Shown here: piece after piece, positions 46,449-54,722 of the stretch | Position numbering within the stretch: position 1 is the stretch's first letter | Layout: each line of letters begins with the position of its first letter | DNA from: Saprospiraceae bacterium | GTDB taxonomy: Bacteria > Bacteroidota > Bacteroidia > Chitinophagales > Saprospiraceae | Assembly (NCBI GenBank): GCA_016714445.1 | Contig: JADJNF010000008.1 | Span: forward strand, 744,001 to 808,000 | DNA length: 64,000 nt | Direction: 5' to 3' | The notes under the pieces: model-generated | Database searches by the model: none | Told to the model about the DNA's origin: nothing | The model's input: only the letters and a program-made list of their open reading frames with translations | Made by a program: the position numbers and the translations under genes

Positions 46449-47048
46449 ATGCTCAGAATGACAGAAGTAGTAAAAAATTTATTAATTATAAATGTAATTG
46501 TATTTTTCAGTGTTCGTTACTTAATCCCTGTACCCGGCATTGAGAGGTTTTTTGTTTTGGTTACACCAGGCATAAACTATATGGACGGCAATACGCTGTA
46601 CACTTTTGAGCCGGTACAGATTATTACACATATGTTTATGCACGCCGACGAAAAGCATCTTTTTTTTAATATGCTGGGTCTTTACTTCTTAGGTCCATGG
46701 GTAGAAAGCAGCCTGGGGCATAAAAGATTTTTGATATTATATCTGGCGTCCGGATTTGTGGCATCCATTGCGCAGGTAATAGCTACACAAGGTATCATTG
46801 TAGGTGCATCAGGAGCAGTTTATGGCGTTTTGGCGGCCTTTGCCACTATGTTTCCAAATGTAGAATTGATGTTATTGTTTCCGCCGATTCCCATAAAAGC
46901 TAAATATATGGCGTTGGGTTTAATTTTGATAGGATTATTCAGCGGAGTTACGGGTGCACAGGCAGGTATCGGGCACTTTGCACATATAGGGGGCGCCGTG
47001 TTAGGGTTTTTATTAGTTCGTTTCTGGCATATGGCTAATTTGCGTTAA
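46449..47048 (+). CDS. Rhomboid family intramembrane serine protease
   Basis: This 199-residue rhomboid has the catalytic serine in GASGAVYG (Ser121) and the catalytic histidine in HFAHIGG (His179), with the conserved HMFMHADEKHLFFNM segment (about 61-75). Six membrane segments are expected. The protease should cut substrates within the membrane; the substrate is unknown. It lies 12 bp after mutL and 14 bp before a second rhomboid gene, so the two are probably cotranslated parts of one operon. Confidence 0.93.
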   Translation: MLRMTEVVKNLLIINVIVFFSVRYLIPVPGIERFFVLVTPGINYMDGNTLYTFEPVQIITHMFMHADEKHLFFNMLGLYFLGPWVESSLGHKRFLILYLASGFVASIAQVIATQGIIVGASGAVYGVLAAFATMFPNVELMLLFPPIPIKAKYMALGLILIGLFSGVTGAQAGIGHFAHIGGAVLGFLLVRFWHMANLR

Positions 47049-47062
47049 TTTTATATATAATT

Positions 47063-47947
47063 ATGTTCAGGTCAATAGCACAAGACGTAAAATCATCTTT
47101 TGATTATGGTAATATGGTTGTAAAACTCATTATCATCAATATTGTCGTATTTATGTTGACGGCACTTTTAAATGCTTTTTTGCCTTCTTTTTATCAAAGT
47201 AATATATTGCCATATCTCGCTTTGCCTGGCGATTTGATGACCTTATTGTACAGACCATGGACACTGATTACACATATGTTTCTGCACAGTGGGTTTTGGC
47301 ATCTTGCATGGAATATGCTCACATTTTATTGGTTTGGAACGATCGCCGGTGATTTATTAGGAGACAGGAAAATATTGCCTGTTTATATTTTAGGTGGTCT
47401 GATCGGAGGCTTTGCATATATATTATCTTTTGCTCTTTTACCAAATATTGGTTCTTTTGCACTTGGGGCGTCAGCAGCAGTATTGGCTATAGTCTTTACT
47501 GCGGTTGCTACTGCTCCGGATTATAATGTGCAGCTGATTTTATTAGGAAATGTGCGTATCAAATTTATTGGTCTGTTTATATTGTTTTTTGACATTATAG
47601 GTATAAACGCTACAGTCAACTCCGGGGGTCACATAGCACATCTCGGTGGGACATTATTTGGCTTTTTGTTTGTGTATTTGTTACGGTCAGGTACTGATTT
47701 GTCTGTATATTTTAATAATTTTATTGAGATTCTATCCTTCAAAAGAAAAAAACAACCTGTAAAAAGAGGTAATCTAAAAGTTGCTCACAGGTCAGAATTG
47801 ATAGAAAAAAAATCTTCGCATGCAAGGACGCGACCGAATAATATATCTTCCAGAGTGGACGAAATTCTTGATAAAATAAAACAGAAAGGATACGATAGCC
47901 TTACTGATGAAGAAAAAGAAATATTGTATCAGGCCAGTAAAACGTAA
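47063..47947 (+). CDS. Rhomboid family protease with C-terminal helical extension
   Basis: This 294-residue protein has HMFLHSGFWHLAWNM (about 71-85), the catalytic serine in GASAAV (Ser137, where the more usual motif is GASGAV) and the histidine in HIAHLGG (His193). Beyond the membrane domain is a basic linker (about 225-260) and a helical tail VDEILDKIKQKGYDSLTDEEKEI, a feature seen in Bacteroidota rhomboids. It is adjacent to the first rhomboid, and the next gene starts 4 bp downstream at GTG. The role of the duplication is unknown. Confidence 0.9.
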   Translation: MFRSIAQDVKSSFDYGNMVVKLIIINIVVFMLTALLNAFLPSFYQSNILPYLALPGDLMTLLYRPWTLITHMFLHSGFWHLAWNMLTFYWFGTIAGDLLGDRKILPVYILGGLIGGFAYILSFALLPNIGSFALGASAAVLAIVFTAVATAPDYNVQLILLGNVRIKFIGLFILFFDIIGINATVNSGGHIAHLGGTLFGFLFVYLLRSGTDLSVYFNNFIEILSFKRKKQPVKRGNLKVAHRSELIEKKSSHARTRPNNISSRVDEILDKIKQKGYDSLTDEEKEILYQASKT

Positions 47948-47951
47948 GTGA

Positions 47952-49010
47952 GTGAAATTTATCGACAGGAGTATAATGATAATCAATTTGGGCGTGATCC
48001 TGGCAACTTTTCTTGCCTATCTTGCTCCTAATGTAGATCCTGAACTGACTTGGACCATTTCTTTTTTCGGACTCTTTTACCCTGTTTTACTCCTGTTAAA
48101 CATCTGCTTTATTTTTTTCTGGCTGTTCAGGAAAATGAAATACATGTTACCATCTATAGTTTGCATATTACTGGGATGGAGTCAAATGAAAAGCTTTATT
48201 TCATTCAGTAGTCAGCAGATCGAGACTAAAGGAGAAACTATTTCTTTGATGACCTACAATATTAGCAATGCTTCCTTTGGGTATGACAAAAAAAAGAAGA
48301 ATAGGGATGCCAAAAAAGAAGCATTTATGGAATTCCTTGAGCAATACAAAGAGACAGATATTTTTTGTATTCAGGAAGTAGGAGATTATGCGTATGATAT
48401 TTTAAAAAAGACCTTTCCGGAACATTTTTTATATTATAAAGAAAAAGGGGCAGTCATACTATCCAGATATCCATTTATAAAAAAAGGGGAGATCGATTTT
48501 GGTACTATCACCAACTCCTGTTTGTGGGCTGATATAAAGTTAAAATTTGATACCATACGGGTATATAGTTTTCATCTTCAATCCAATCAAATCAGTCGAG
48601 ATGCTGAAAAATTGGCAAACCAAACAGAGTTGGATCAGAAACAGGCATGGTATGATATAAAGGGAATGCTTCGTAAATTTAGAAATAAACATCTGCAACG
48701 AAGCAGGCAAGCAGAAAAAATAGCAGGACATGCTTCAAAAAGTCCTTATAAAATCATACTTGCAGGTGATCTGAATGATCCGCCACAATCCTATACCTAT
48801 CATGTATTTTCAGCAATGGCAAATGATGCTTATCGTGAACGCGGGTATGGAATAGGTACCACATATGCAGGCAGAATTCCGTTATTAAGGATTGATTATG
48901 TATTTGCAGATCCACAACTTAATGTATCATCATTTGAGATAATTAAAGACCACTTTTCCGATCATTATGCGGTTGCCACAACGCTTGAATGGAAGGAAGT
49001 GTCAGAATAA
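47952..49010 (+). CDS. Endonuclease/exonuclease/phosphatase family membrane protein
   Basis: This 352-residue protein has two or three N-terminal membrane helices (about 8-75) and then an EEP catalytic domain. Catalytic regions are SLMTYNISNASF, IFCIQEVGDY, ILAGDLNDPP and FSDHYAVATTLEW. Such proteins hydrolyse phosphodiester bonds in nucleic acids or lipids; here the membrane domain suggests a lipid or an envelope substrate. The GTG start at 47952 keeps basic residues before the first helix; an ATG at 47976 is a second option. It overlaps no gene but lies 4 bp after the rhomboid stop. Confidence 0.88.
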   Translation: MKFIDRSIMIINLGVILATFLAYLAPNVDPELTWTISFFGLFYPVLLLLNICFIFFWLFRKMKYMLPSIVCILLGWSQMKSFISFSSQQIETKGETISLMTYNISNASFGYDKKKKNRDAKKEAFMEFLEQYKETDIFCIQEVGDYAYDILKKTFPEHFLYYKEKGAVILSRYPFIKKGEIDFGTITNSCLWADIKLKFDTIRVYSFHLQSNQISRDAEKLANQTELDQKQAWYDIKGMLRKFRNKHLQRSRQAEKIAGHASKSPYKIILAGDLNDPPQSYTYHVFSAMANDAYRERGYGIGTTYAGRIPLLRIDYVFADPQLNVSSFEIIKDHFSDHYAVATTLEWKEVSE

Positions 49011-49045
49011 AAGTATTAATAATTTTATAGTAAAAAATACGAATC

Positions 49046-50059
49046 ATGGCAGAAATACTTGAGAAAGCAATTTCAAAACTTAACAAAAAAGGATATTTGG
49101 ATATTGATGTAGATCCGACACTTGATTTGGTGGAAGAAATCAACAAACTTAAAAAAGAAAAAAACGCCATTATCCTTGCACATTATTATCAGGAGTCTGA
49201 AATTCAGGATGTCGCGGATTATATCGGAGATAGTTTGGGATTGTCTCAAAAAGCGGAAAGCACAGATGCCGATATAATTGTATTTGCCGGTGTTCATTTT
49301 ATGGCAGAAACAGCCAAAATGCTAAATCCAAAAAAGAAAGTGGTTCTTCCCGACCTTAAAGCCGGGTGCTCATTGGCAGACAGTTGTCCGGCACCATTGT
49401 TCAAAAAATTTAAGGAAAAATATCCTGAACATGTGGTGGTGAGTTATATAAACTGTACTGCAGAATTAAAGACATTGACCGATATTTGCTGTACATCGTC
49501 CAATGCAGAAGCCATTATCAACAGTATACCAGAGGATAGAGGTATCATCTTTGCCCCTGATAAAAATTTGGGAGCATATCTGATCAAAAAAACCGGAAGA
49601 GATATGATCTTATGGAATGGTGCATGTATGGTTCATGAAATTTTTTCACATGAAAAAATCACCAAACTCATGCACAGGCATCCTGACGCTAAATTTATTG
49701 CACATCCTGAATGTGAAGAACACATACTTGCTATGGCCGATTTTATTGGTTCCACCACACAATTATTAAAATATACACAGAATAACGAAGCATCATCTTT
49801 TATAGTAGCCACCGAATCGGGCATTTTACACCAAATGGAATTGGCTTCACCAAATAAAACTTTTATTCCGGCCCCACCCAACAATTCATGTGCTTGTAAT
49901 GATTGTCCGCATATGAAACGCAATACTATGGAAAAACTTTATCTGAGTATGAAATATGAACTTCCGGAGATTATACTCGAAGACTGGGTGATTGAAAAGG
50001 GTCGTAAATGTATAGATGCCATGCTTGAAATAAGTGTGAAAGCCGGATTTAAAGCCTAA
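49046..50059 (+). CDS. nadA: Quinolinate synthase
   Basis: NadA condenses iminoaspartate with dihydroxyacetone phosphate to form quinolinate for NAD synthesis, using a [4Fe-4S] cluster. The 337-residue protein has the N-terminal HYYQESEIQDVADYIGDSL. The three cluster-ligand cysteine regions are KAGCSLADSCP, WNGACMVHEIF and SCACNDCPHM. HPECEEH, a substrate-binding segment, is intact. nadB and nadC are not in the window. The gene lies in a tight operon after the EEP gene (35 bp) and before a GNAT gene (12 bp). Confidence 0.97.
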   Translation: MAEILEKAISKLNKKGYLDIDVDPTLDLVEEINKLKKEKNAIILAHYYQESEIQDVADYIGDSLGLSQKAESTDADIIVFAGVHFMAETAKMLNPKKKVVLPDLKAGCSLADSCPAPLFKKFKEKYPEHVVVSYINCTAELKTLTDICCTSSNAEAIINSIPEDRGIIFAPDKNLGAYLIKKTGRDMILWNGACMVHEIFSHEKITKLMHRHPDAKFIAHPECEEHILAMADFIGSTTQLLKYTQNNEASSFIVATESGILHQMELASPNKTFIPAPPNNSCACNDCPHMKRNTMEKLYLSMKYELPEIILEDWVIEKGRKCIDAMLEISVKAGFKA

Positions 50060-50071
50060 AAAAGACCAGAA

Positions 50072-50671
50072 ATGAACTTTCAATTTAGTGATGATTATAC
50101 ACTTCAGAATGATTCAGTTTTTTTAAGGCCATTGATATATGATGATATTCAATATTTACTCCCGTTTGCTTTGAATGAACTATCATTATGGACCTATTCT
50201 CTACAGTCAGCTGCCGGTGAGGAAGCGATGAATAATTATGTACAGAATGCGATAAATTCAAGATTTAATCAAAAAGAATATCCCTTTATTGTTTTTGATA
50301 AAAAGTCAGGACATTGTTCTGGGTGTACCCGTTTTTACGATATTCAACCCTTAGCTGATACTGTACAACTTGGATTTACATGGTATGGCGAAGATTTTCA
50401 AGGTACTGGATTAAATAAACATTGTAAATATTTATTGCTGGAATTTGCTTTTGAGAAAATGGAAGTGTGTCGAGTGGAGTTTCGAGCCGATCTACGTAAT
50501 AAAAGAAGTATTGCTGCTATGAAAAGTATAGGTTGCACGGAAGAAGGAATATTGCGCAGCAATGGATATTGCGCCGATGGCAGCCGTAGGGACAGCATTG
50601 TACTCAGTATTATTAAGGAAGAATGGTTTGATCATGCGAAAGCAAACCTATTCAAAAAATTATCAACCTGA
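50072..50671 (+). CDS. GNAT family N-acetyltransferase (RimJ/RimL-like)
   Basis: This 199-residue protein has the GNAT pattern LRPLIYDDIQYLLPFAL, a central strand IVFDKKSGHCSGCTRFYDI, the acetyl-CoA region LGFTWYGEDFQGTGLNKHCKYLLLEFAFE, and RVEFRADLRNKRSIAAMKSIGC. It acetylates an amino group of a protein, peptide or small molecule, with the substrate unknown. It is the last gene of the mutL-nadA operon and is convergent with transketolase, with 52 bp between stops. A link to NAD synthesis is not implied. Confidence 0.9.
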   Translation: MNFQFSDDYTLQNDSVFLRPLIYDDIQYLLPFALNELSLWTYSLQSAAGEEAMNNYVQNAINSRFNQKEYPFIVFDKKSGHCSGCTRFYDIQPLADTVQLGFTWYGEDFQGTGLNKHCKYLLLEFAFEKMEVCRVEFRADLRNKRSIAAMKSIGCTEEGILRSNGYCADGSRRDSIVLSIIKEEWFDHAKANLFKKLST

Positions 50672-50723
50672 AAAATTCAGTAATTCAGTTTAGAGACCGT
50701 CTAAACCTGAACAATAATATGGA

Positions 50724-52766
50724 TCAGTTATTTTCATTAATTAGCTCCATTACCTCTTTGACTACCTGTTCTGATGTAAAACCAAACTTTTCATCCAACA
50801 CTGTATAAGGTGCCGAATATCCGAAGTGGTTCAAACCAAAAACTTTACCATTGTCACGAATCAGTCCTTCCAGTGTTACCGGCAGGCCAGCTGTTAGACC
50901 AAATACGGGAATCCCATCCGGTAAAATTGAATGTTGATAATGTTTTGGTTGTTGTCTGAATATACCTTCCGAAGGTACGGATACGACCCTTACTCTGTAG
51001 TGAGTTTTATGTTCAATTATTTGGGCAGCGTCTACTAAAATAGATACCTCTGATCCATTAGCGAGGAGAATCACATCAGCATCATCGCTTGTTTCATAAA
51101 CGGTATAAGCCCCTTTGTACAGTCCGGAACTCTCTTCAAAACGATCTGAATCTAAAGCCGGCAAATCGTTTATATTTTGTCGGGATAGTATAAGGCCAGC
51201 CGGACGATCATTGGTATGTAATAATAATTCCCAAGCTTTGGCAGTTTCGGCGCTATCTGCTGGACGGAGTGCCACAAAAGATGGTTTTCCTGAATGATTA
51301 TTAAGTTTTTCGAGTAAACGCAGTTGTGCTTCCTGCTCGATTGGCTGGTGAGTAGGCCCGTCTTCACCCACCCGAAATGCATCATGTGTCCATATGAATT
51401 TTACAGGTTGTTCCATTAACGATGCAACTCTCAACACTGGCTTCATGTAATCTGAAAAAGCAAAAAAAGTAGCACATACCGGGATTACTCCACCATGTAG
51501 AGCCATACCTGTACTAAGAGCCGCCATAGTCAACTCAGATACACCGGCCTGAAGAAATGAACCCGAAAAGTCACCTTTCCTGAATGCAGTGGTTTTTTTA
51601 AGAAAACCGTCTGTCATATCACTATTTGACAAATCTGCCGATGCAACGATCATATTTCCTACATGTTCTGCCAGGTATGCCAATACTTTTGAAGAAGCAT
51701 TCCTGGTAGCATCATTGTGTGAAAGAGTAACTTTACTTAAATCAAGTTTTGGTAATACTCCAGTAAGGTAAGCTGTTAATGTTGCTGCTCTATCCGGATT
51801 ATTGGCTTGCCATTTTTGATATAGTTCTTTTTGTTTACGAACATATTCTCTTTTTTTATCCAGCACTTCAGCATAATAATGTTCGACTTCCGGGAAAATA
51901 GCGAATGGTTTTTCAGGATTTCCACCGAGATGCTCTATGGTTTTTACATAAGATGCTTTGGATTTTCCCAATGGTTTACCATGTGTCTCTACTTGTCCTT
52001 CATAGGAAGAACCATCTTCCATGACCGCACCTTTACCCATAATAGTACGACCAATAATCAGGGAAGGCCTATTTTTTTCAGATTGACATTCCTTTATGGC
52101 ATTTCTGATTTGATTTTCATCGTTGCCATCTATAGTAATCACATGCCAATGCCAGCTTTCGTATTTTTTTGCTGTATCTTCACTGGTTACCTCACTTACT
52201 TTAGTAGAAAGCTGTACATCATTGGCATCATAAAACATAATGATGTTACCGAGTCCAAGGTAACCGGCAATTCTTCCCACACCCTGAGAGATTTCTTCCT
52301 GAATACCACCATCTGATATATACATGTAGGTGTAGTGGCTCATCCATTCACCAAATCGTTGCACAAGAAATCTTTCTGCTATAGCAGCACCTGCACCAAA
52401 TGCATGTCCAAGTCCTAATGGGCCTGAAGTATTTTCAATCCCTCTTTTTATATCAACTTCGGGGTGACCTGGAGTAGGGCTTTTCCACTGTCTGAAACTT
52501 TTAATATCTTCCAATGACATAAGCCCGCATAATGTAAGCTGAGCATAAAGCATAGCTGACATATGACCGGGATCCAGAAACATTCGGTCCCTGAAAGCCC
52601 ATGTCGTGTCATCAGGGTCAAAATTTAAGAATTCGCTGTAAAGGATATGAATAAAGTCAGCACCACCCATAGCACCACCGGGATGACCGGAAGCTGCTTT
52701 TTCTACCATAGCGGCTGAAAGTATTCTTATGTTATCTGCAGATTGGAGAGCAATTGATTTGACCAC
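50724..52766 (-). CDS. tkt: Transketolase
   Basis: Transketolase moves two-carbon units between sugar phosphates in the pentose phosphate pathway using thiamine diphosphate. The 680-residue protein has GHPGGAMGGADFIHILYSEFL, GPLGLGHAFGAGAAIAERFL, the thiamine motif region IMFYDANDVQLSTKVSE, the central pyrimidine-binding EDGPTHQPIEQEAQLRL and the C-terminal FGYSAPYTVLDEKFGF. All domains are complete. A minus-strand -7-like element lies about 25 bp upstream. It is divergent from the rimP-nusA-infB operon. Confidence 0.96.
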   Translation of the reverse strand: MVKSIALQSADNIRILSAAMVEKAASGHPGGAMGGADFIHILYSEFLNFDPDDTTWAFRDRMFLDPGHMSAMLYAQLTLCGLMSLEDIKSFRQWKSPTPGHPEVDIKRGIENTSGPLGLGHAFGAGAAIAERFLVQRFGEWMSHYTYMYISDGGIQEEISQGVGRIAGYLGLGNIIMFYDANDVQLSTKVSEVTSEDTAKKYESWHWHVITIDGNDENQIRNAIKECQSEKNRPSLIIGRTIMGKGAVMEDGSSYEGQVETHGKPLGKSKASYVKTIEHLGGNPEKPFAIFPEVEHYYAEVLDKKREYVRKQKELYQKWQANNPDRAATLTAYLTGVLPKLDLSKVTLSHNDATRNASSKVLAYLAEHVGNMIVASADLSNSDMTDGFLKKTTAFRKGDFSGSFLQAGVSELTMAALSTGMALHGGVIPVCATFFAFSDYMKPVLRVASLMEQPVKFIWTHDAFRVGEDGPTHQPIEQEAQLRLLEKLNNHSGKPSFVALRPADSAETAKAWELLLHTNDRPAGLILSRQNINDLPALDSDRFEESSGLYKGAYTVYETSDDADVILLANGSEVSILVDAAQIIEHKTHYRVRVVSVPSEGIFRQQPKHYQHSILPDGIPVFGLTAGLPVTLEGLIRDNGKVFGLNHFGYSAPYTVLDEKFGFTSEQVVKEVMELINENN

Positions 52767-52788
52767 TTAGACTTTTATTTATTTGCGG

Positions 52789-52796
52789 CAAAAGTA
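52789..52796 (-). promoter_or_regulatory. Bacteroidota -7 element upstream of transketolase
   Basis: On the minus strand this reads TACTTTTG, matching TAnnTTTG. It lies 22 bp before the transketolase ATG (52766). The -33 match is imperfect in spacing. Confidence 0.45.
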
Positions 52797-52915
52797 ACAA
52801 GAATTAGTGGAAGATTACTGCAAAAGAATACATGAATTTTAATGCATTATTTCTCAATCCCTTTATTACTTAAAAATAAGTAAGGTCATACTATAAGATA
52901 TAGTAAAACTCTTTG

Positions 52916-52923
52916 TATATTTG
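52916..52923 (+). promoter_or_regulatory. Bacteroidota -7 element of the rimP-nusA-infB operon
   Basis: TATATTTG matches TAnnTTTG. It precedes a leader of about 55 nt that contains a terminator-like hairpin before the chosen rimP ATG at 52984. Confidence 0.55.
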
Positions 52924-52944
52924 CGGCTCAAAGGAGTAATTGTG

Positions 52945-52970
52945 AAAGGGGACAAGGAGTTCCCTTTTTT
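52945..52970 (+). promoter_or_regulatory. Attenuator-like hairpin in the rimP leader
   Basis: AAAGGGGA (52945-52952) pairs with TTCCCTTT (52960-52967), including one G-T pair, around a 7-nt loop, and is followed by three more T residues. It lies between the -7 element and the rimP start. This is the shape of an intrinsic terminator inside a leader, suggesting attenuation or autogenous control of the rimP-nusA-infB transcript. Confidence 0.55.
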
Positions 52971-52983
52971 ATTGAATCTTTCT

Positions 52984-53457
52984 ATGCAGCATTCAGAAGT
53001 AGATAAATTGGTGGAAAAGGGTCTCTTAGAACTTGGATTCGAAGATACATATCTTATAGAGGCCAGGATAAAAAGTAATAAGGTAGAAATATTTCTGGAT
53101 AGTGATGAAGGAGTAAATTTTCTGAAATGTCAGAAATTAAGCAGATGGTTGGAAGCCATATTTGATGAAAAAAAGACATTTGGTGAAAATTACGTTCTTG
53201 AAGTTTCTTCTGCTGGTGTGGGTAGCCCGCTTAGATTTTTGAGACAATATCCAAAAAATATCGGTAGAATAATCGATATAAAATATGGGGATGGAAAAAA
53301 TGTAAGAGGTTTATTGAAGGAGGTAAATAATAATCTGATCCTTGTGGAATATGAAACCAAGGTGAAAGAAGGTAAAAAGAATAAAAAAGTCATTGTGACT
53401 GAAGAAATAAAATTTGAAGATATAATTGAGTCAAAAATTAAAATAAGTTTTAATTAA
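52984..53457 (+). CDS. rimP: Ribosome maturation factor RimP
   Basis: RimP assists assembly of the 30S subunit. The ATG at 52984 gives a 157-residue protein starting MQHSEVDKLVEKGLLELGFED, matching the family; the upstream TTG frame from 52921 runs through the leader hairpin. Conserved segments are VEIFLDSDEGVNFLKCQKLSR and the VLEVSSAGVGSPLRFLRQY motif, followed by an SH3-like C-terminal domain. Its TAA overlaps the nusA ATG by one base, so the two are coupled. The operon continues to infB. Confidence 0.93.
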   Translation: MQHSEVDKLVEKGLLELGFEDTYLIEARIKSNKVEIFLDSDEGVNFLKCQKLSRWLEAIFDEKKTFGENYVLEVSSAGVGSPLRFLRQYPKNIGRIIDIKYGDGKNVRGLLKEVNNNLILVEYETKVKEGKKNKKVIVTEEIKFEDIIESKIKISFN

Positions 53458-54695
53458 TGAATTTAGTAGAGTCCTTTTCAGAGTTTAAAGAAGGTAAAAA
53501 TATAGACAGACCTACGATGGTTCGTGTTTTGGAGGATGTTTTCCGAACACTAATCAGGAAAAAGTATGGTTCTGATGAAAATTTTGATGTCATAGTAAAT
53601 ACACAAAATGGTGACCTTGAGATGTGGCGGGTACGTGTGATAGTACCTGATGGCGAGGTGACAGATGAGTTGAGTCAAATATCATTTACAGAAGCAAAAT
53701 CTATTGATGAAGCTTATGAAGTAGGTGAAGAATGTTATCAGCAACTCACTCTGGAAGACTTTGGCAGAAGATCAATTATGGCTGCAAGACAGACATTGAT
53801 CTCCAGAATTATGGATCTTGAAAAAGATGATGTATATAAACGGTACATGGACAGGGTTGGTGATCTGGTCGTAGGTGAAGTTAGTCAGATTTTGAAAAAA
53901 GAAGTGTTGGTGATGGACGATGCTACACAAAACGAACTTGTGTTGCCTAGACTTGAAATGATCAAAGGTGACTTCTTCAGAAAAGGAGATATGGTCAGGG
54001 GTATCATCAAAAGAGTAGAGATGAGAAACGGGACACCGATGGTGATGCTTTCCAGAACTGATAACGCCTTTCTTGAAAAATTGCTTGAGCAGGAAGTTCC
54101 GGAAATTGAAGACGGTTTGATTACCGTTAAAAAGATAGTAAGAATGCCAGGTGAAAGAGCAAAAGTAGCCGTAGAATCTTATGATGACAGAATAGATCCT
54201 GTAGGGGCTTGTGTTGGTATGAAAGGTTCTAGGATTCATGGCATCGTCAGAGAGTTGAAAAATGAAAATATTGATATTGTAAATTATACCAATAATGTTT
54301 CGCTTTTTATTCAAAGATCACTGACACCGGCTAAGGTTACAAGTATAAGTCTTGATGATAAAAATATGCGGGCATCTGTATATCTAAAGCCCGACCAGGT
54401 CTCCTTGGCCATAGGAAAAGGTGGAAGTAATATCAAATTAGCCAGTAAGCTGACCAATTATGAAATAGATGTTTTCAGAGATACTGAAGAACATGAAATA
54501 GAAGACGTGGATCTCGATGAATTCAAAGATGAAATCGAAGACTGGGTAATTGAAGCGCTTAAAAATATAGGTTGTGATACAGCTAAAAGTGTTCTTGCTT
54601 TGAACAGAGAAGAACTAATAAGGAGGTCAGACCTTGAAGAAGAGACCGTGGACGATGTGTTGAAGATTCTAGCTTCTGAGTTTGACGACGACTAG
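53457..54695 (+). CDS. nusA: Transcription termination/antitermination protein NusA
   Basis: NusA binds RNA polymerase and influences pausing, termination and antitermination. The 412-residue protein has an N-terminal polymerase-binding domain (ESFSEFKEGKNIDRPTMVRVLED), an S1 domain (VGDLVVGEVSQILKKEVLVM), and two KH-type domains with VDPVGACVGMKGSRIHGIVREL-like and LAIGKGGSNIKLASKLTNYEIDV segments. A short C-terminal acidic/HhH region follows. It is in the order rimP-nusA-infB seen in most bacteria. The start overlaps the rimP stop by one base. Confidence 0.96.
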   Translation: MNLVESFSEFKEGKNIDRPTMVRVLEDVFRTLIRKKYGSDENFDVIVNTQNGDLEMWRVRVIVPDGEVTDELSQISFTEAKSIDEAYEVGEECYQQLTLEDFGRRSIMAARQTLISRIMDLEKDDVYKRYMDRVGDLVVGEVSQILKKEVLVMDDATQNELVLPRLEMIKGDFFRKGDMVRGIIKRVEMRNGTPMVMLSRTDNAFLEKLLEQEVPEIEDGLITVKKIVRMPGERAKVAVESYDDRIDPVGACVGMKGSRIHGIVRELKNENIDIVNYTNNVSLFIQRSLTPAKVTSISLDDKNMRASVYLKPDQVSLAIGKGGSNIKLASKLTNYEIDVFRDTEEHEIEDVDLDEFKDEIEDWVIEALKNIGCDTAKSVLALNREELIRRSDLEEETVDDVLKILASEFDDD

Positions 54696-54722
54696 AAATT
54701 TTAAAATTATTTTAAATTGCTG

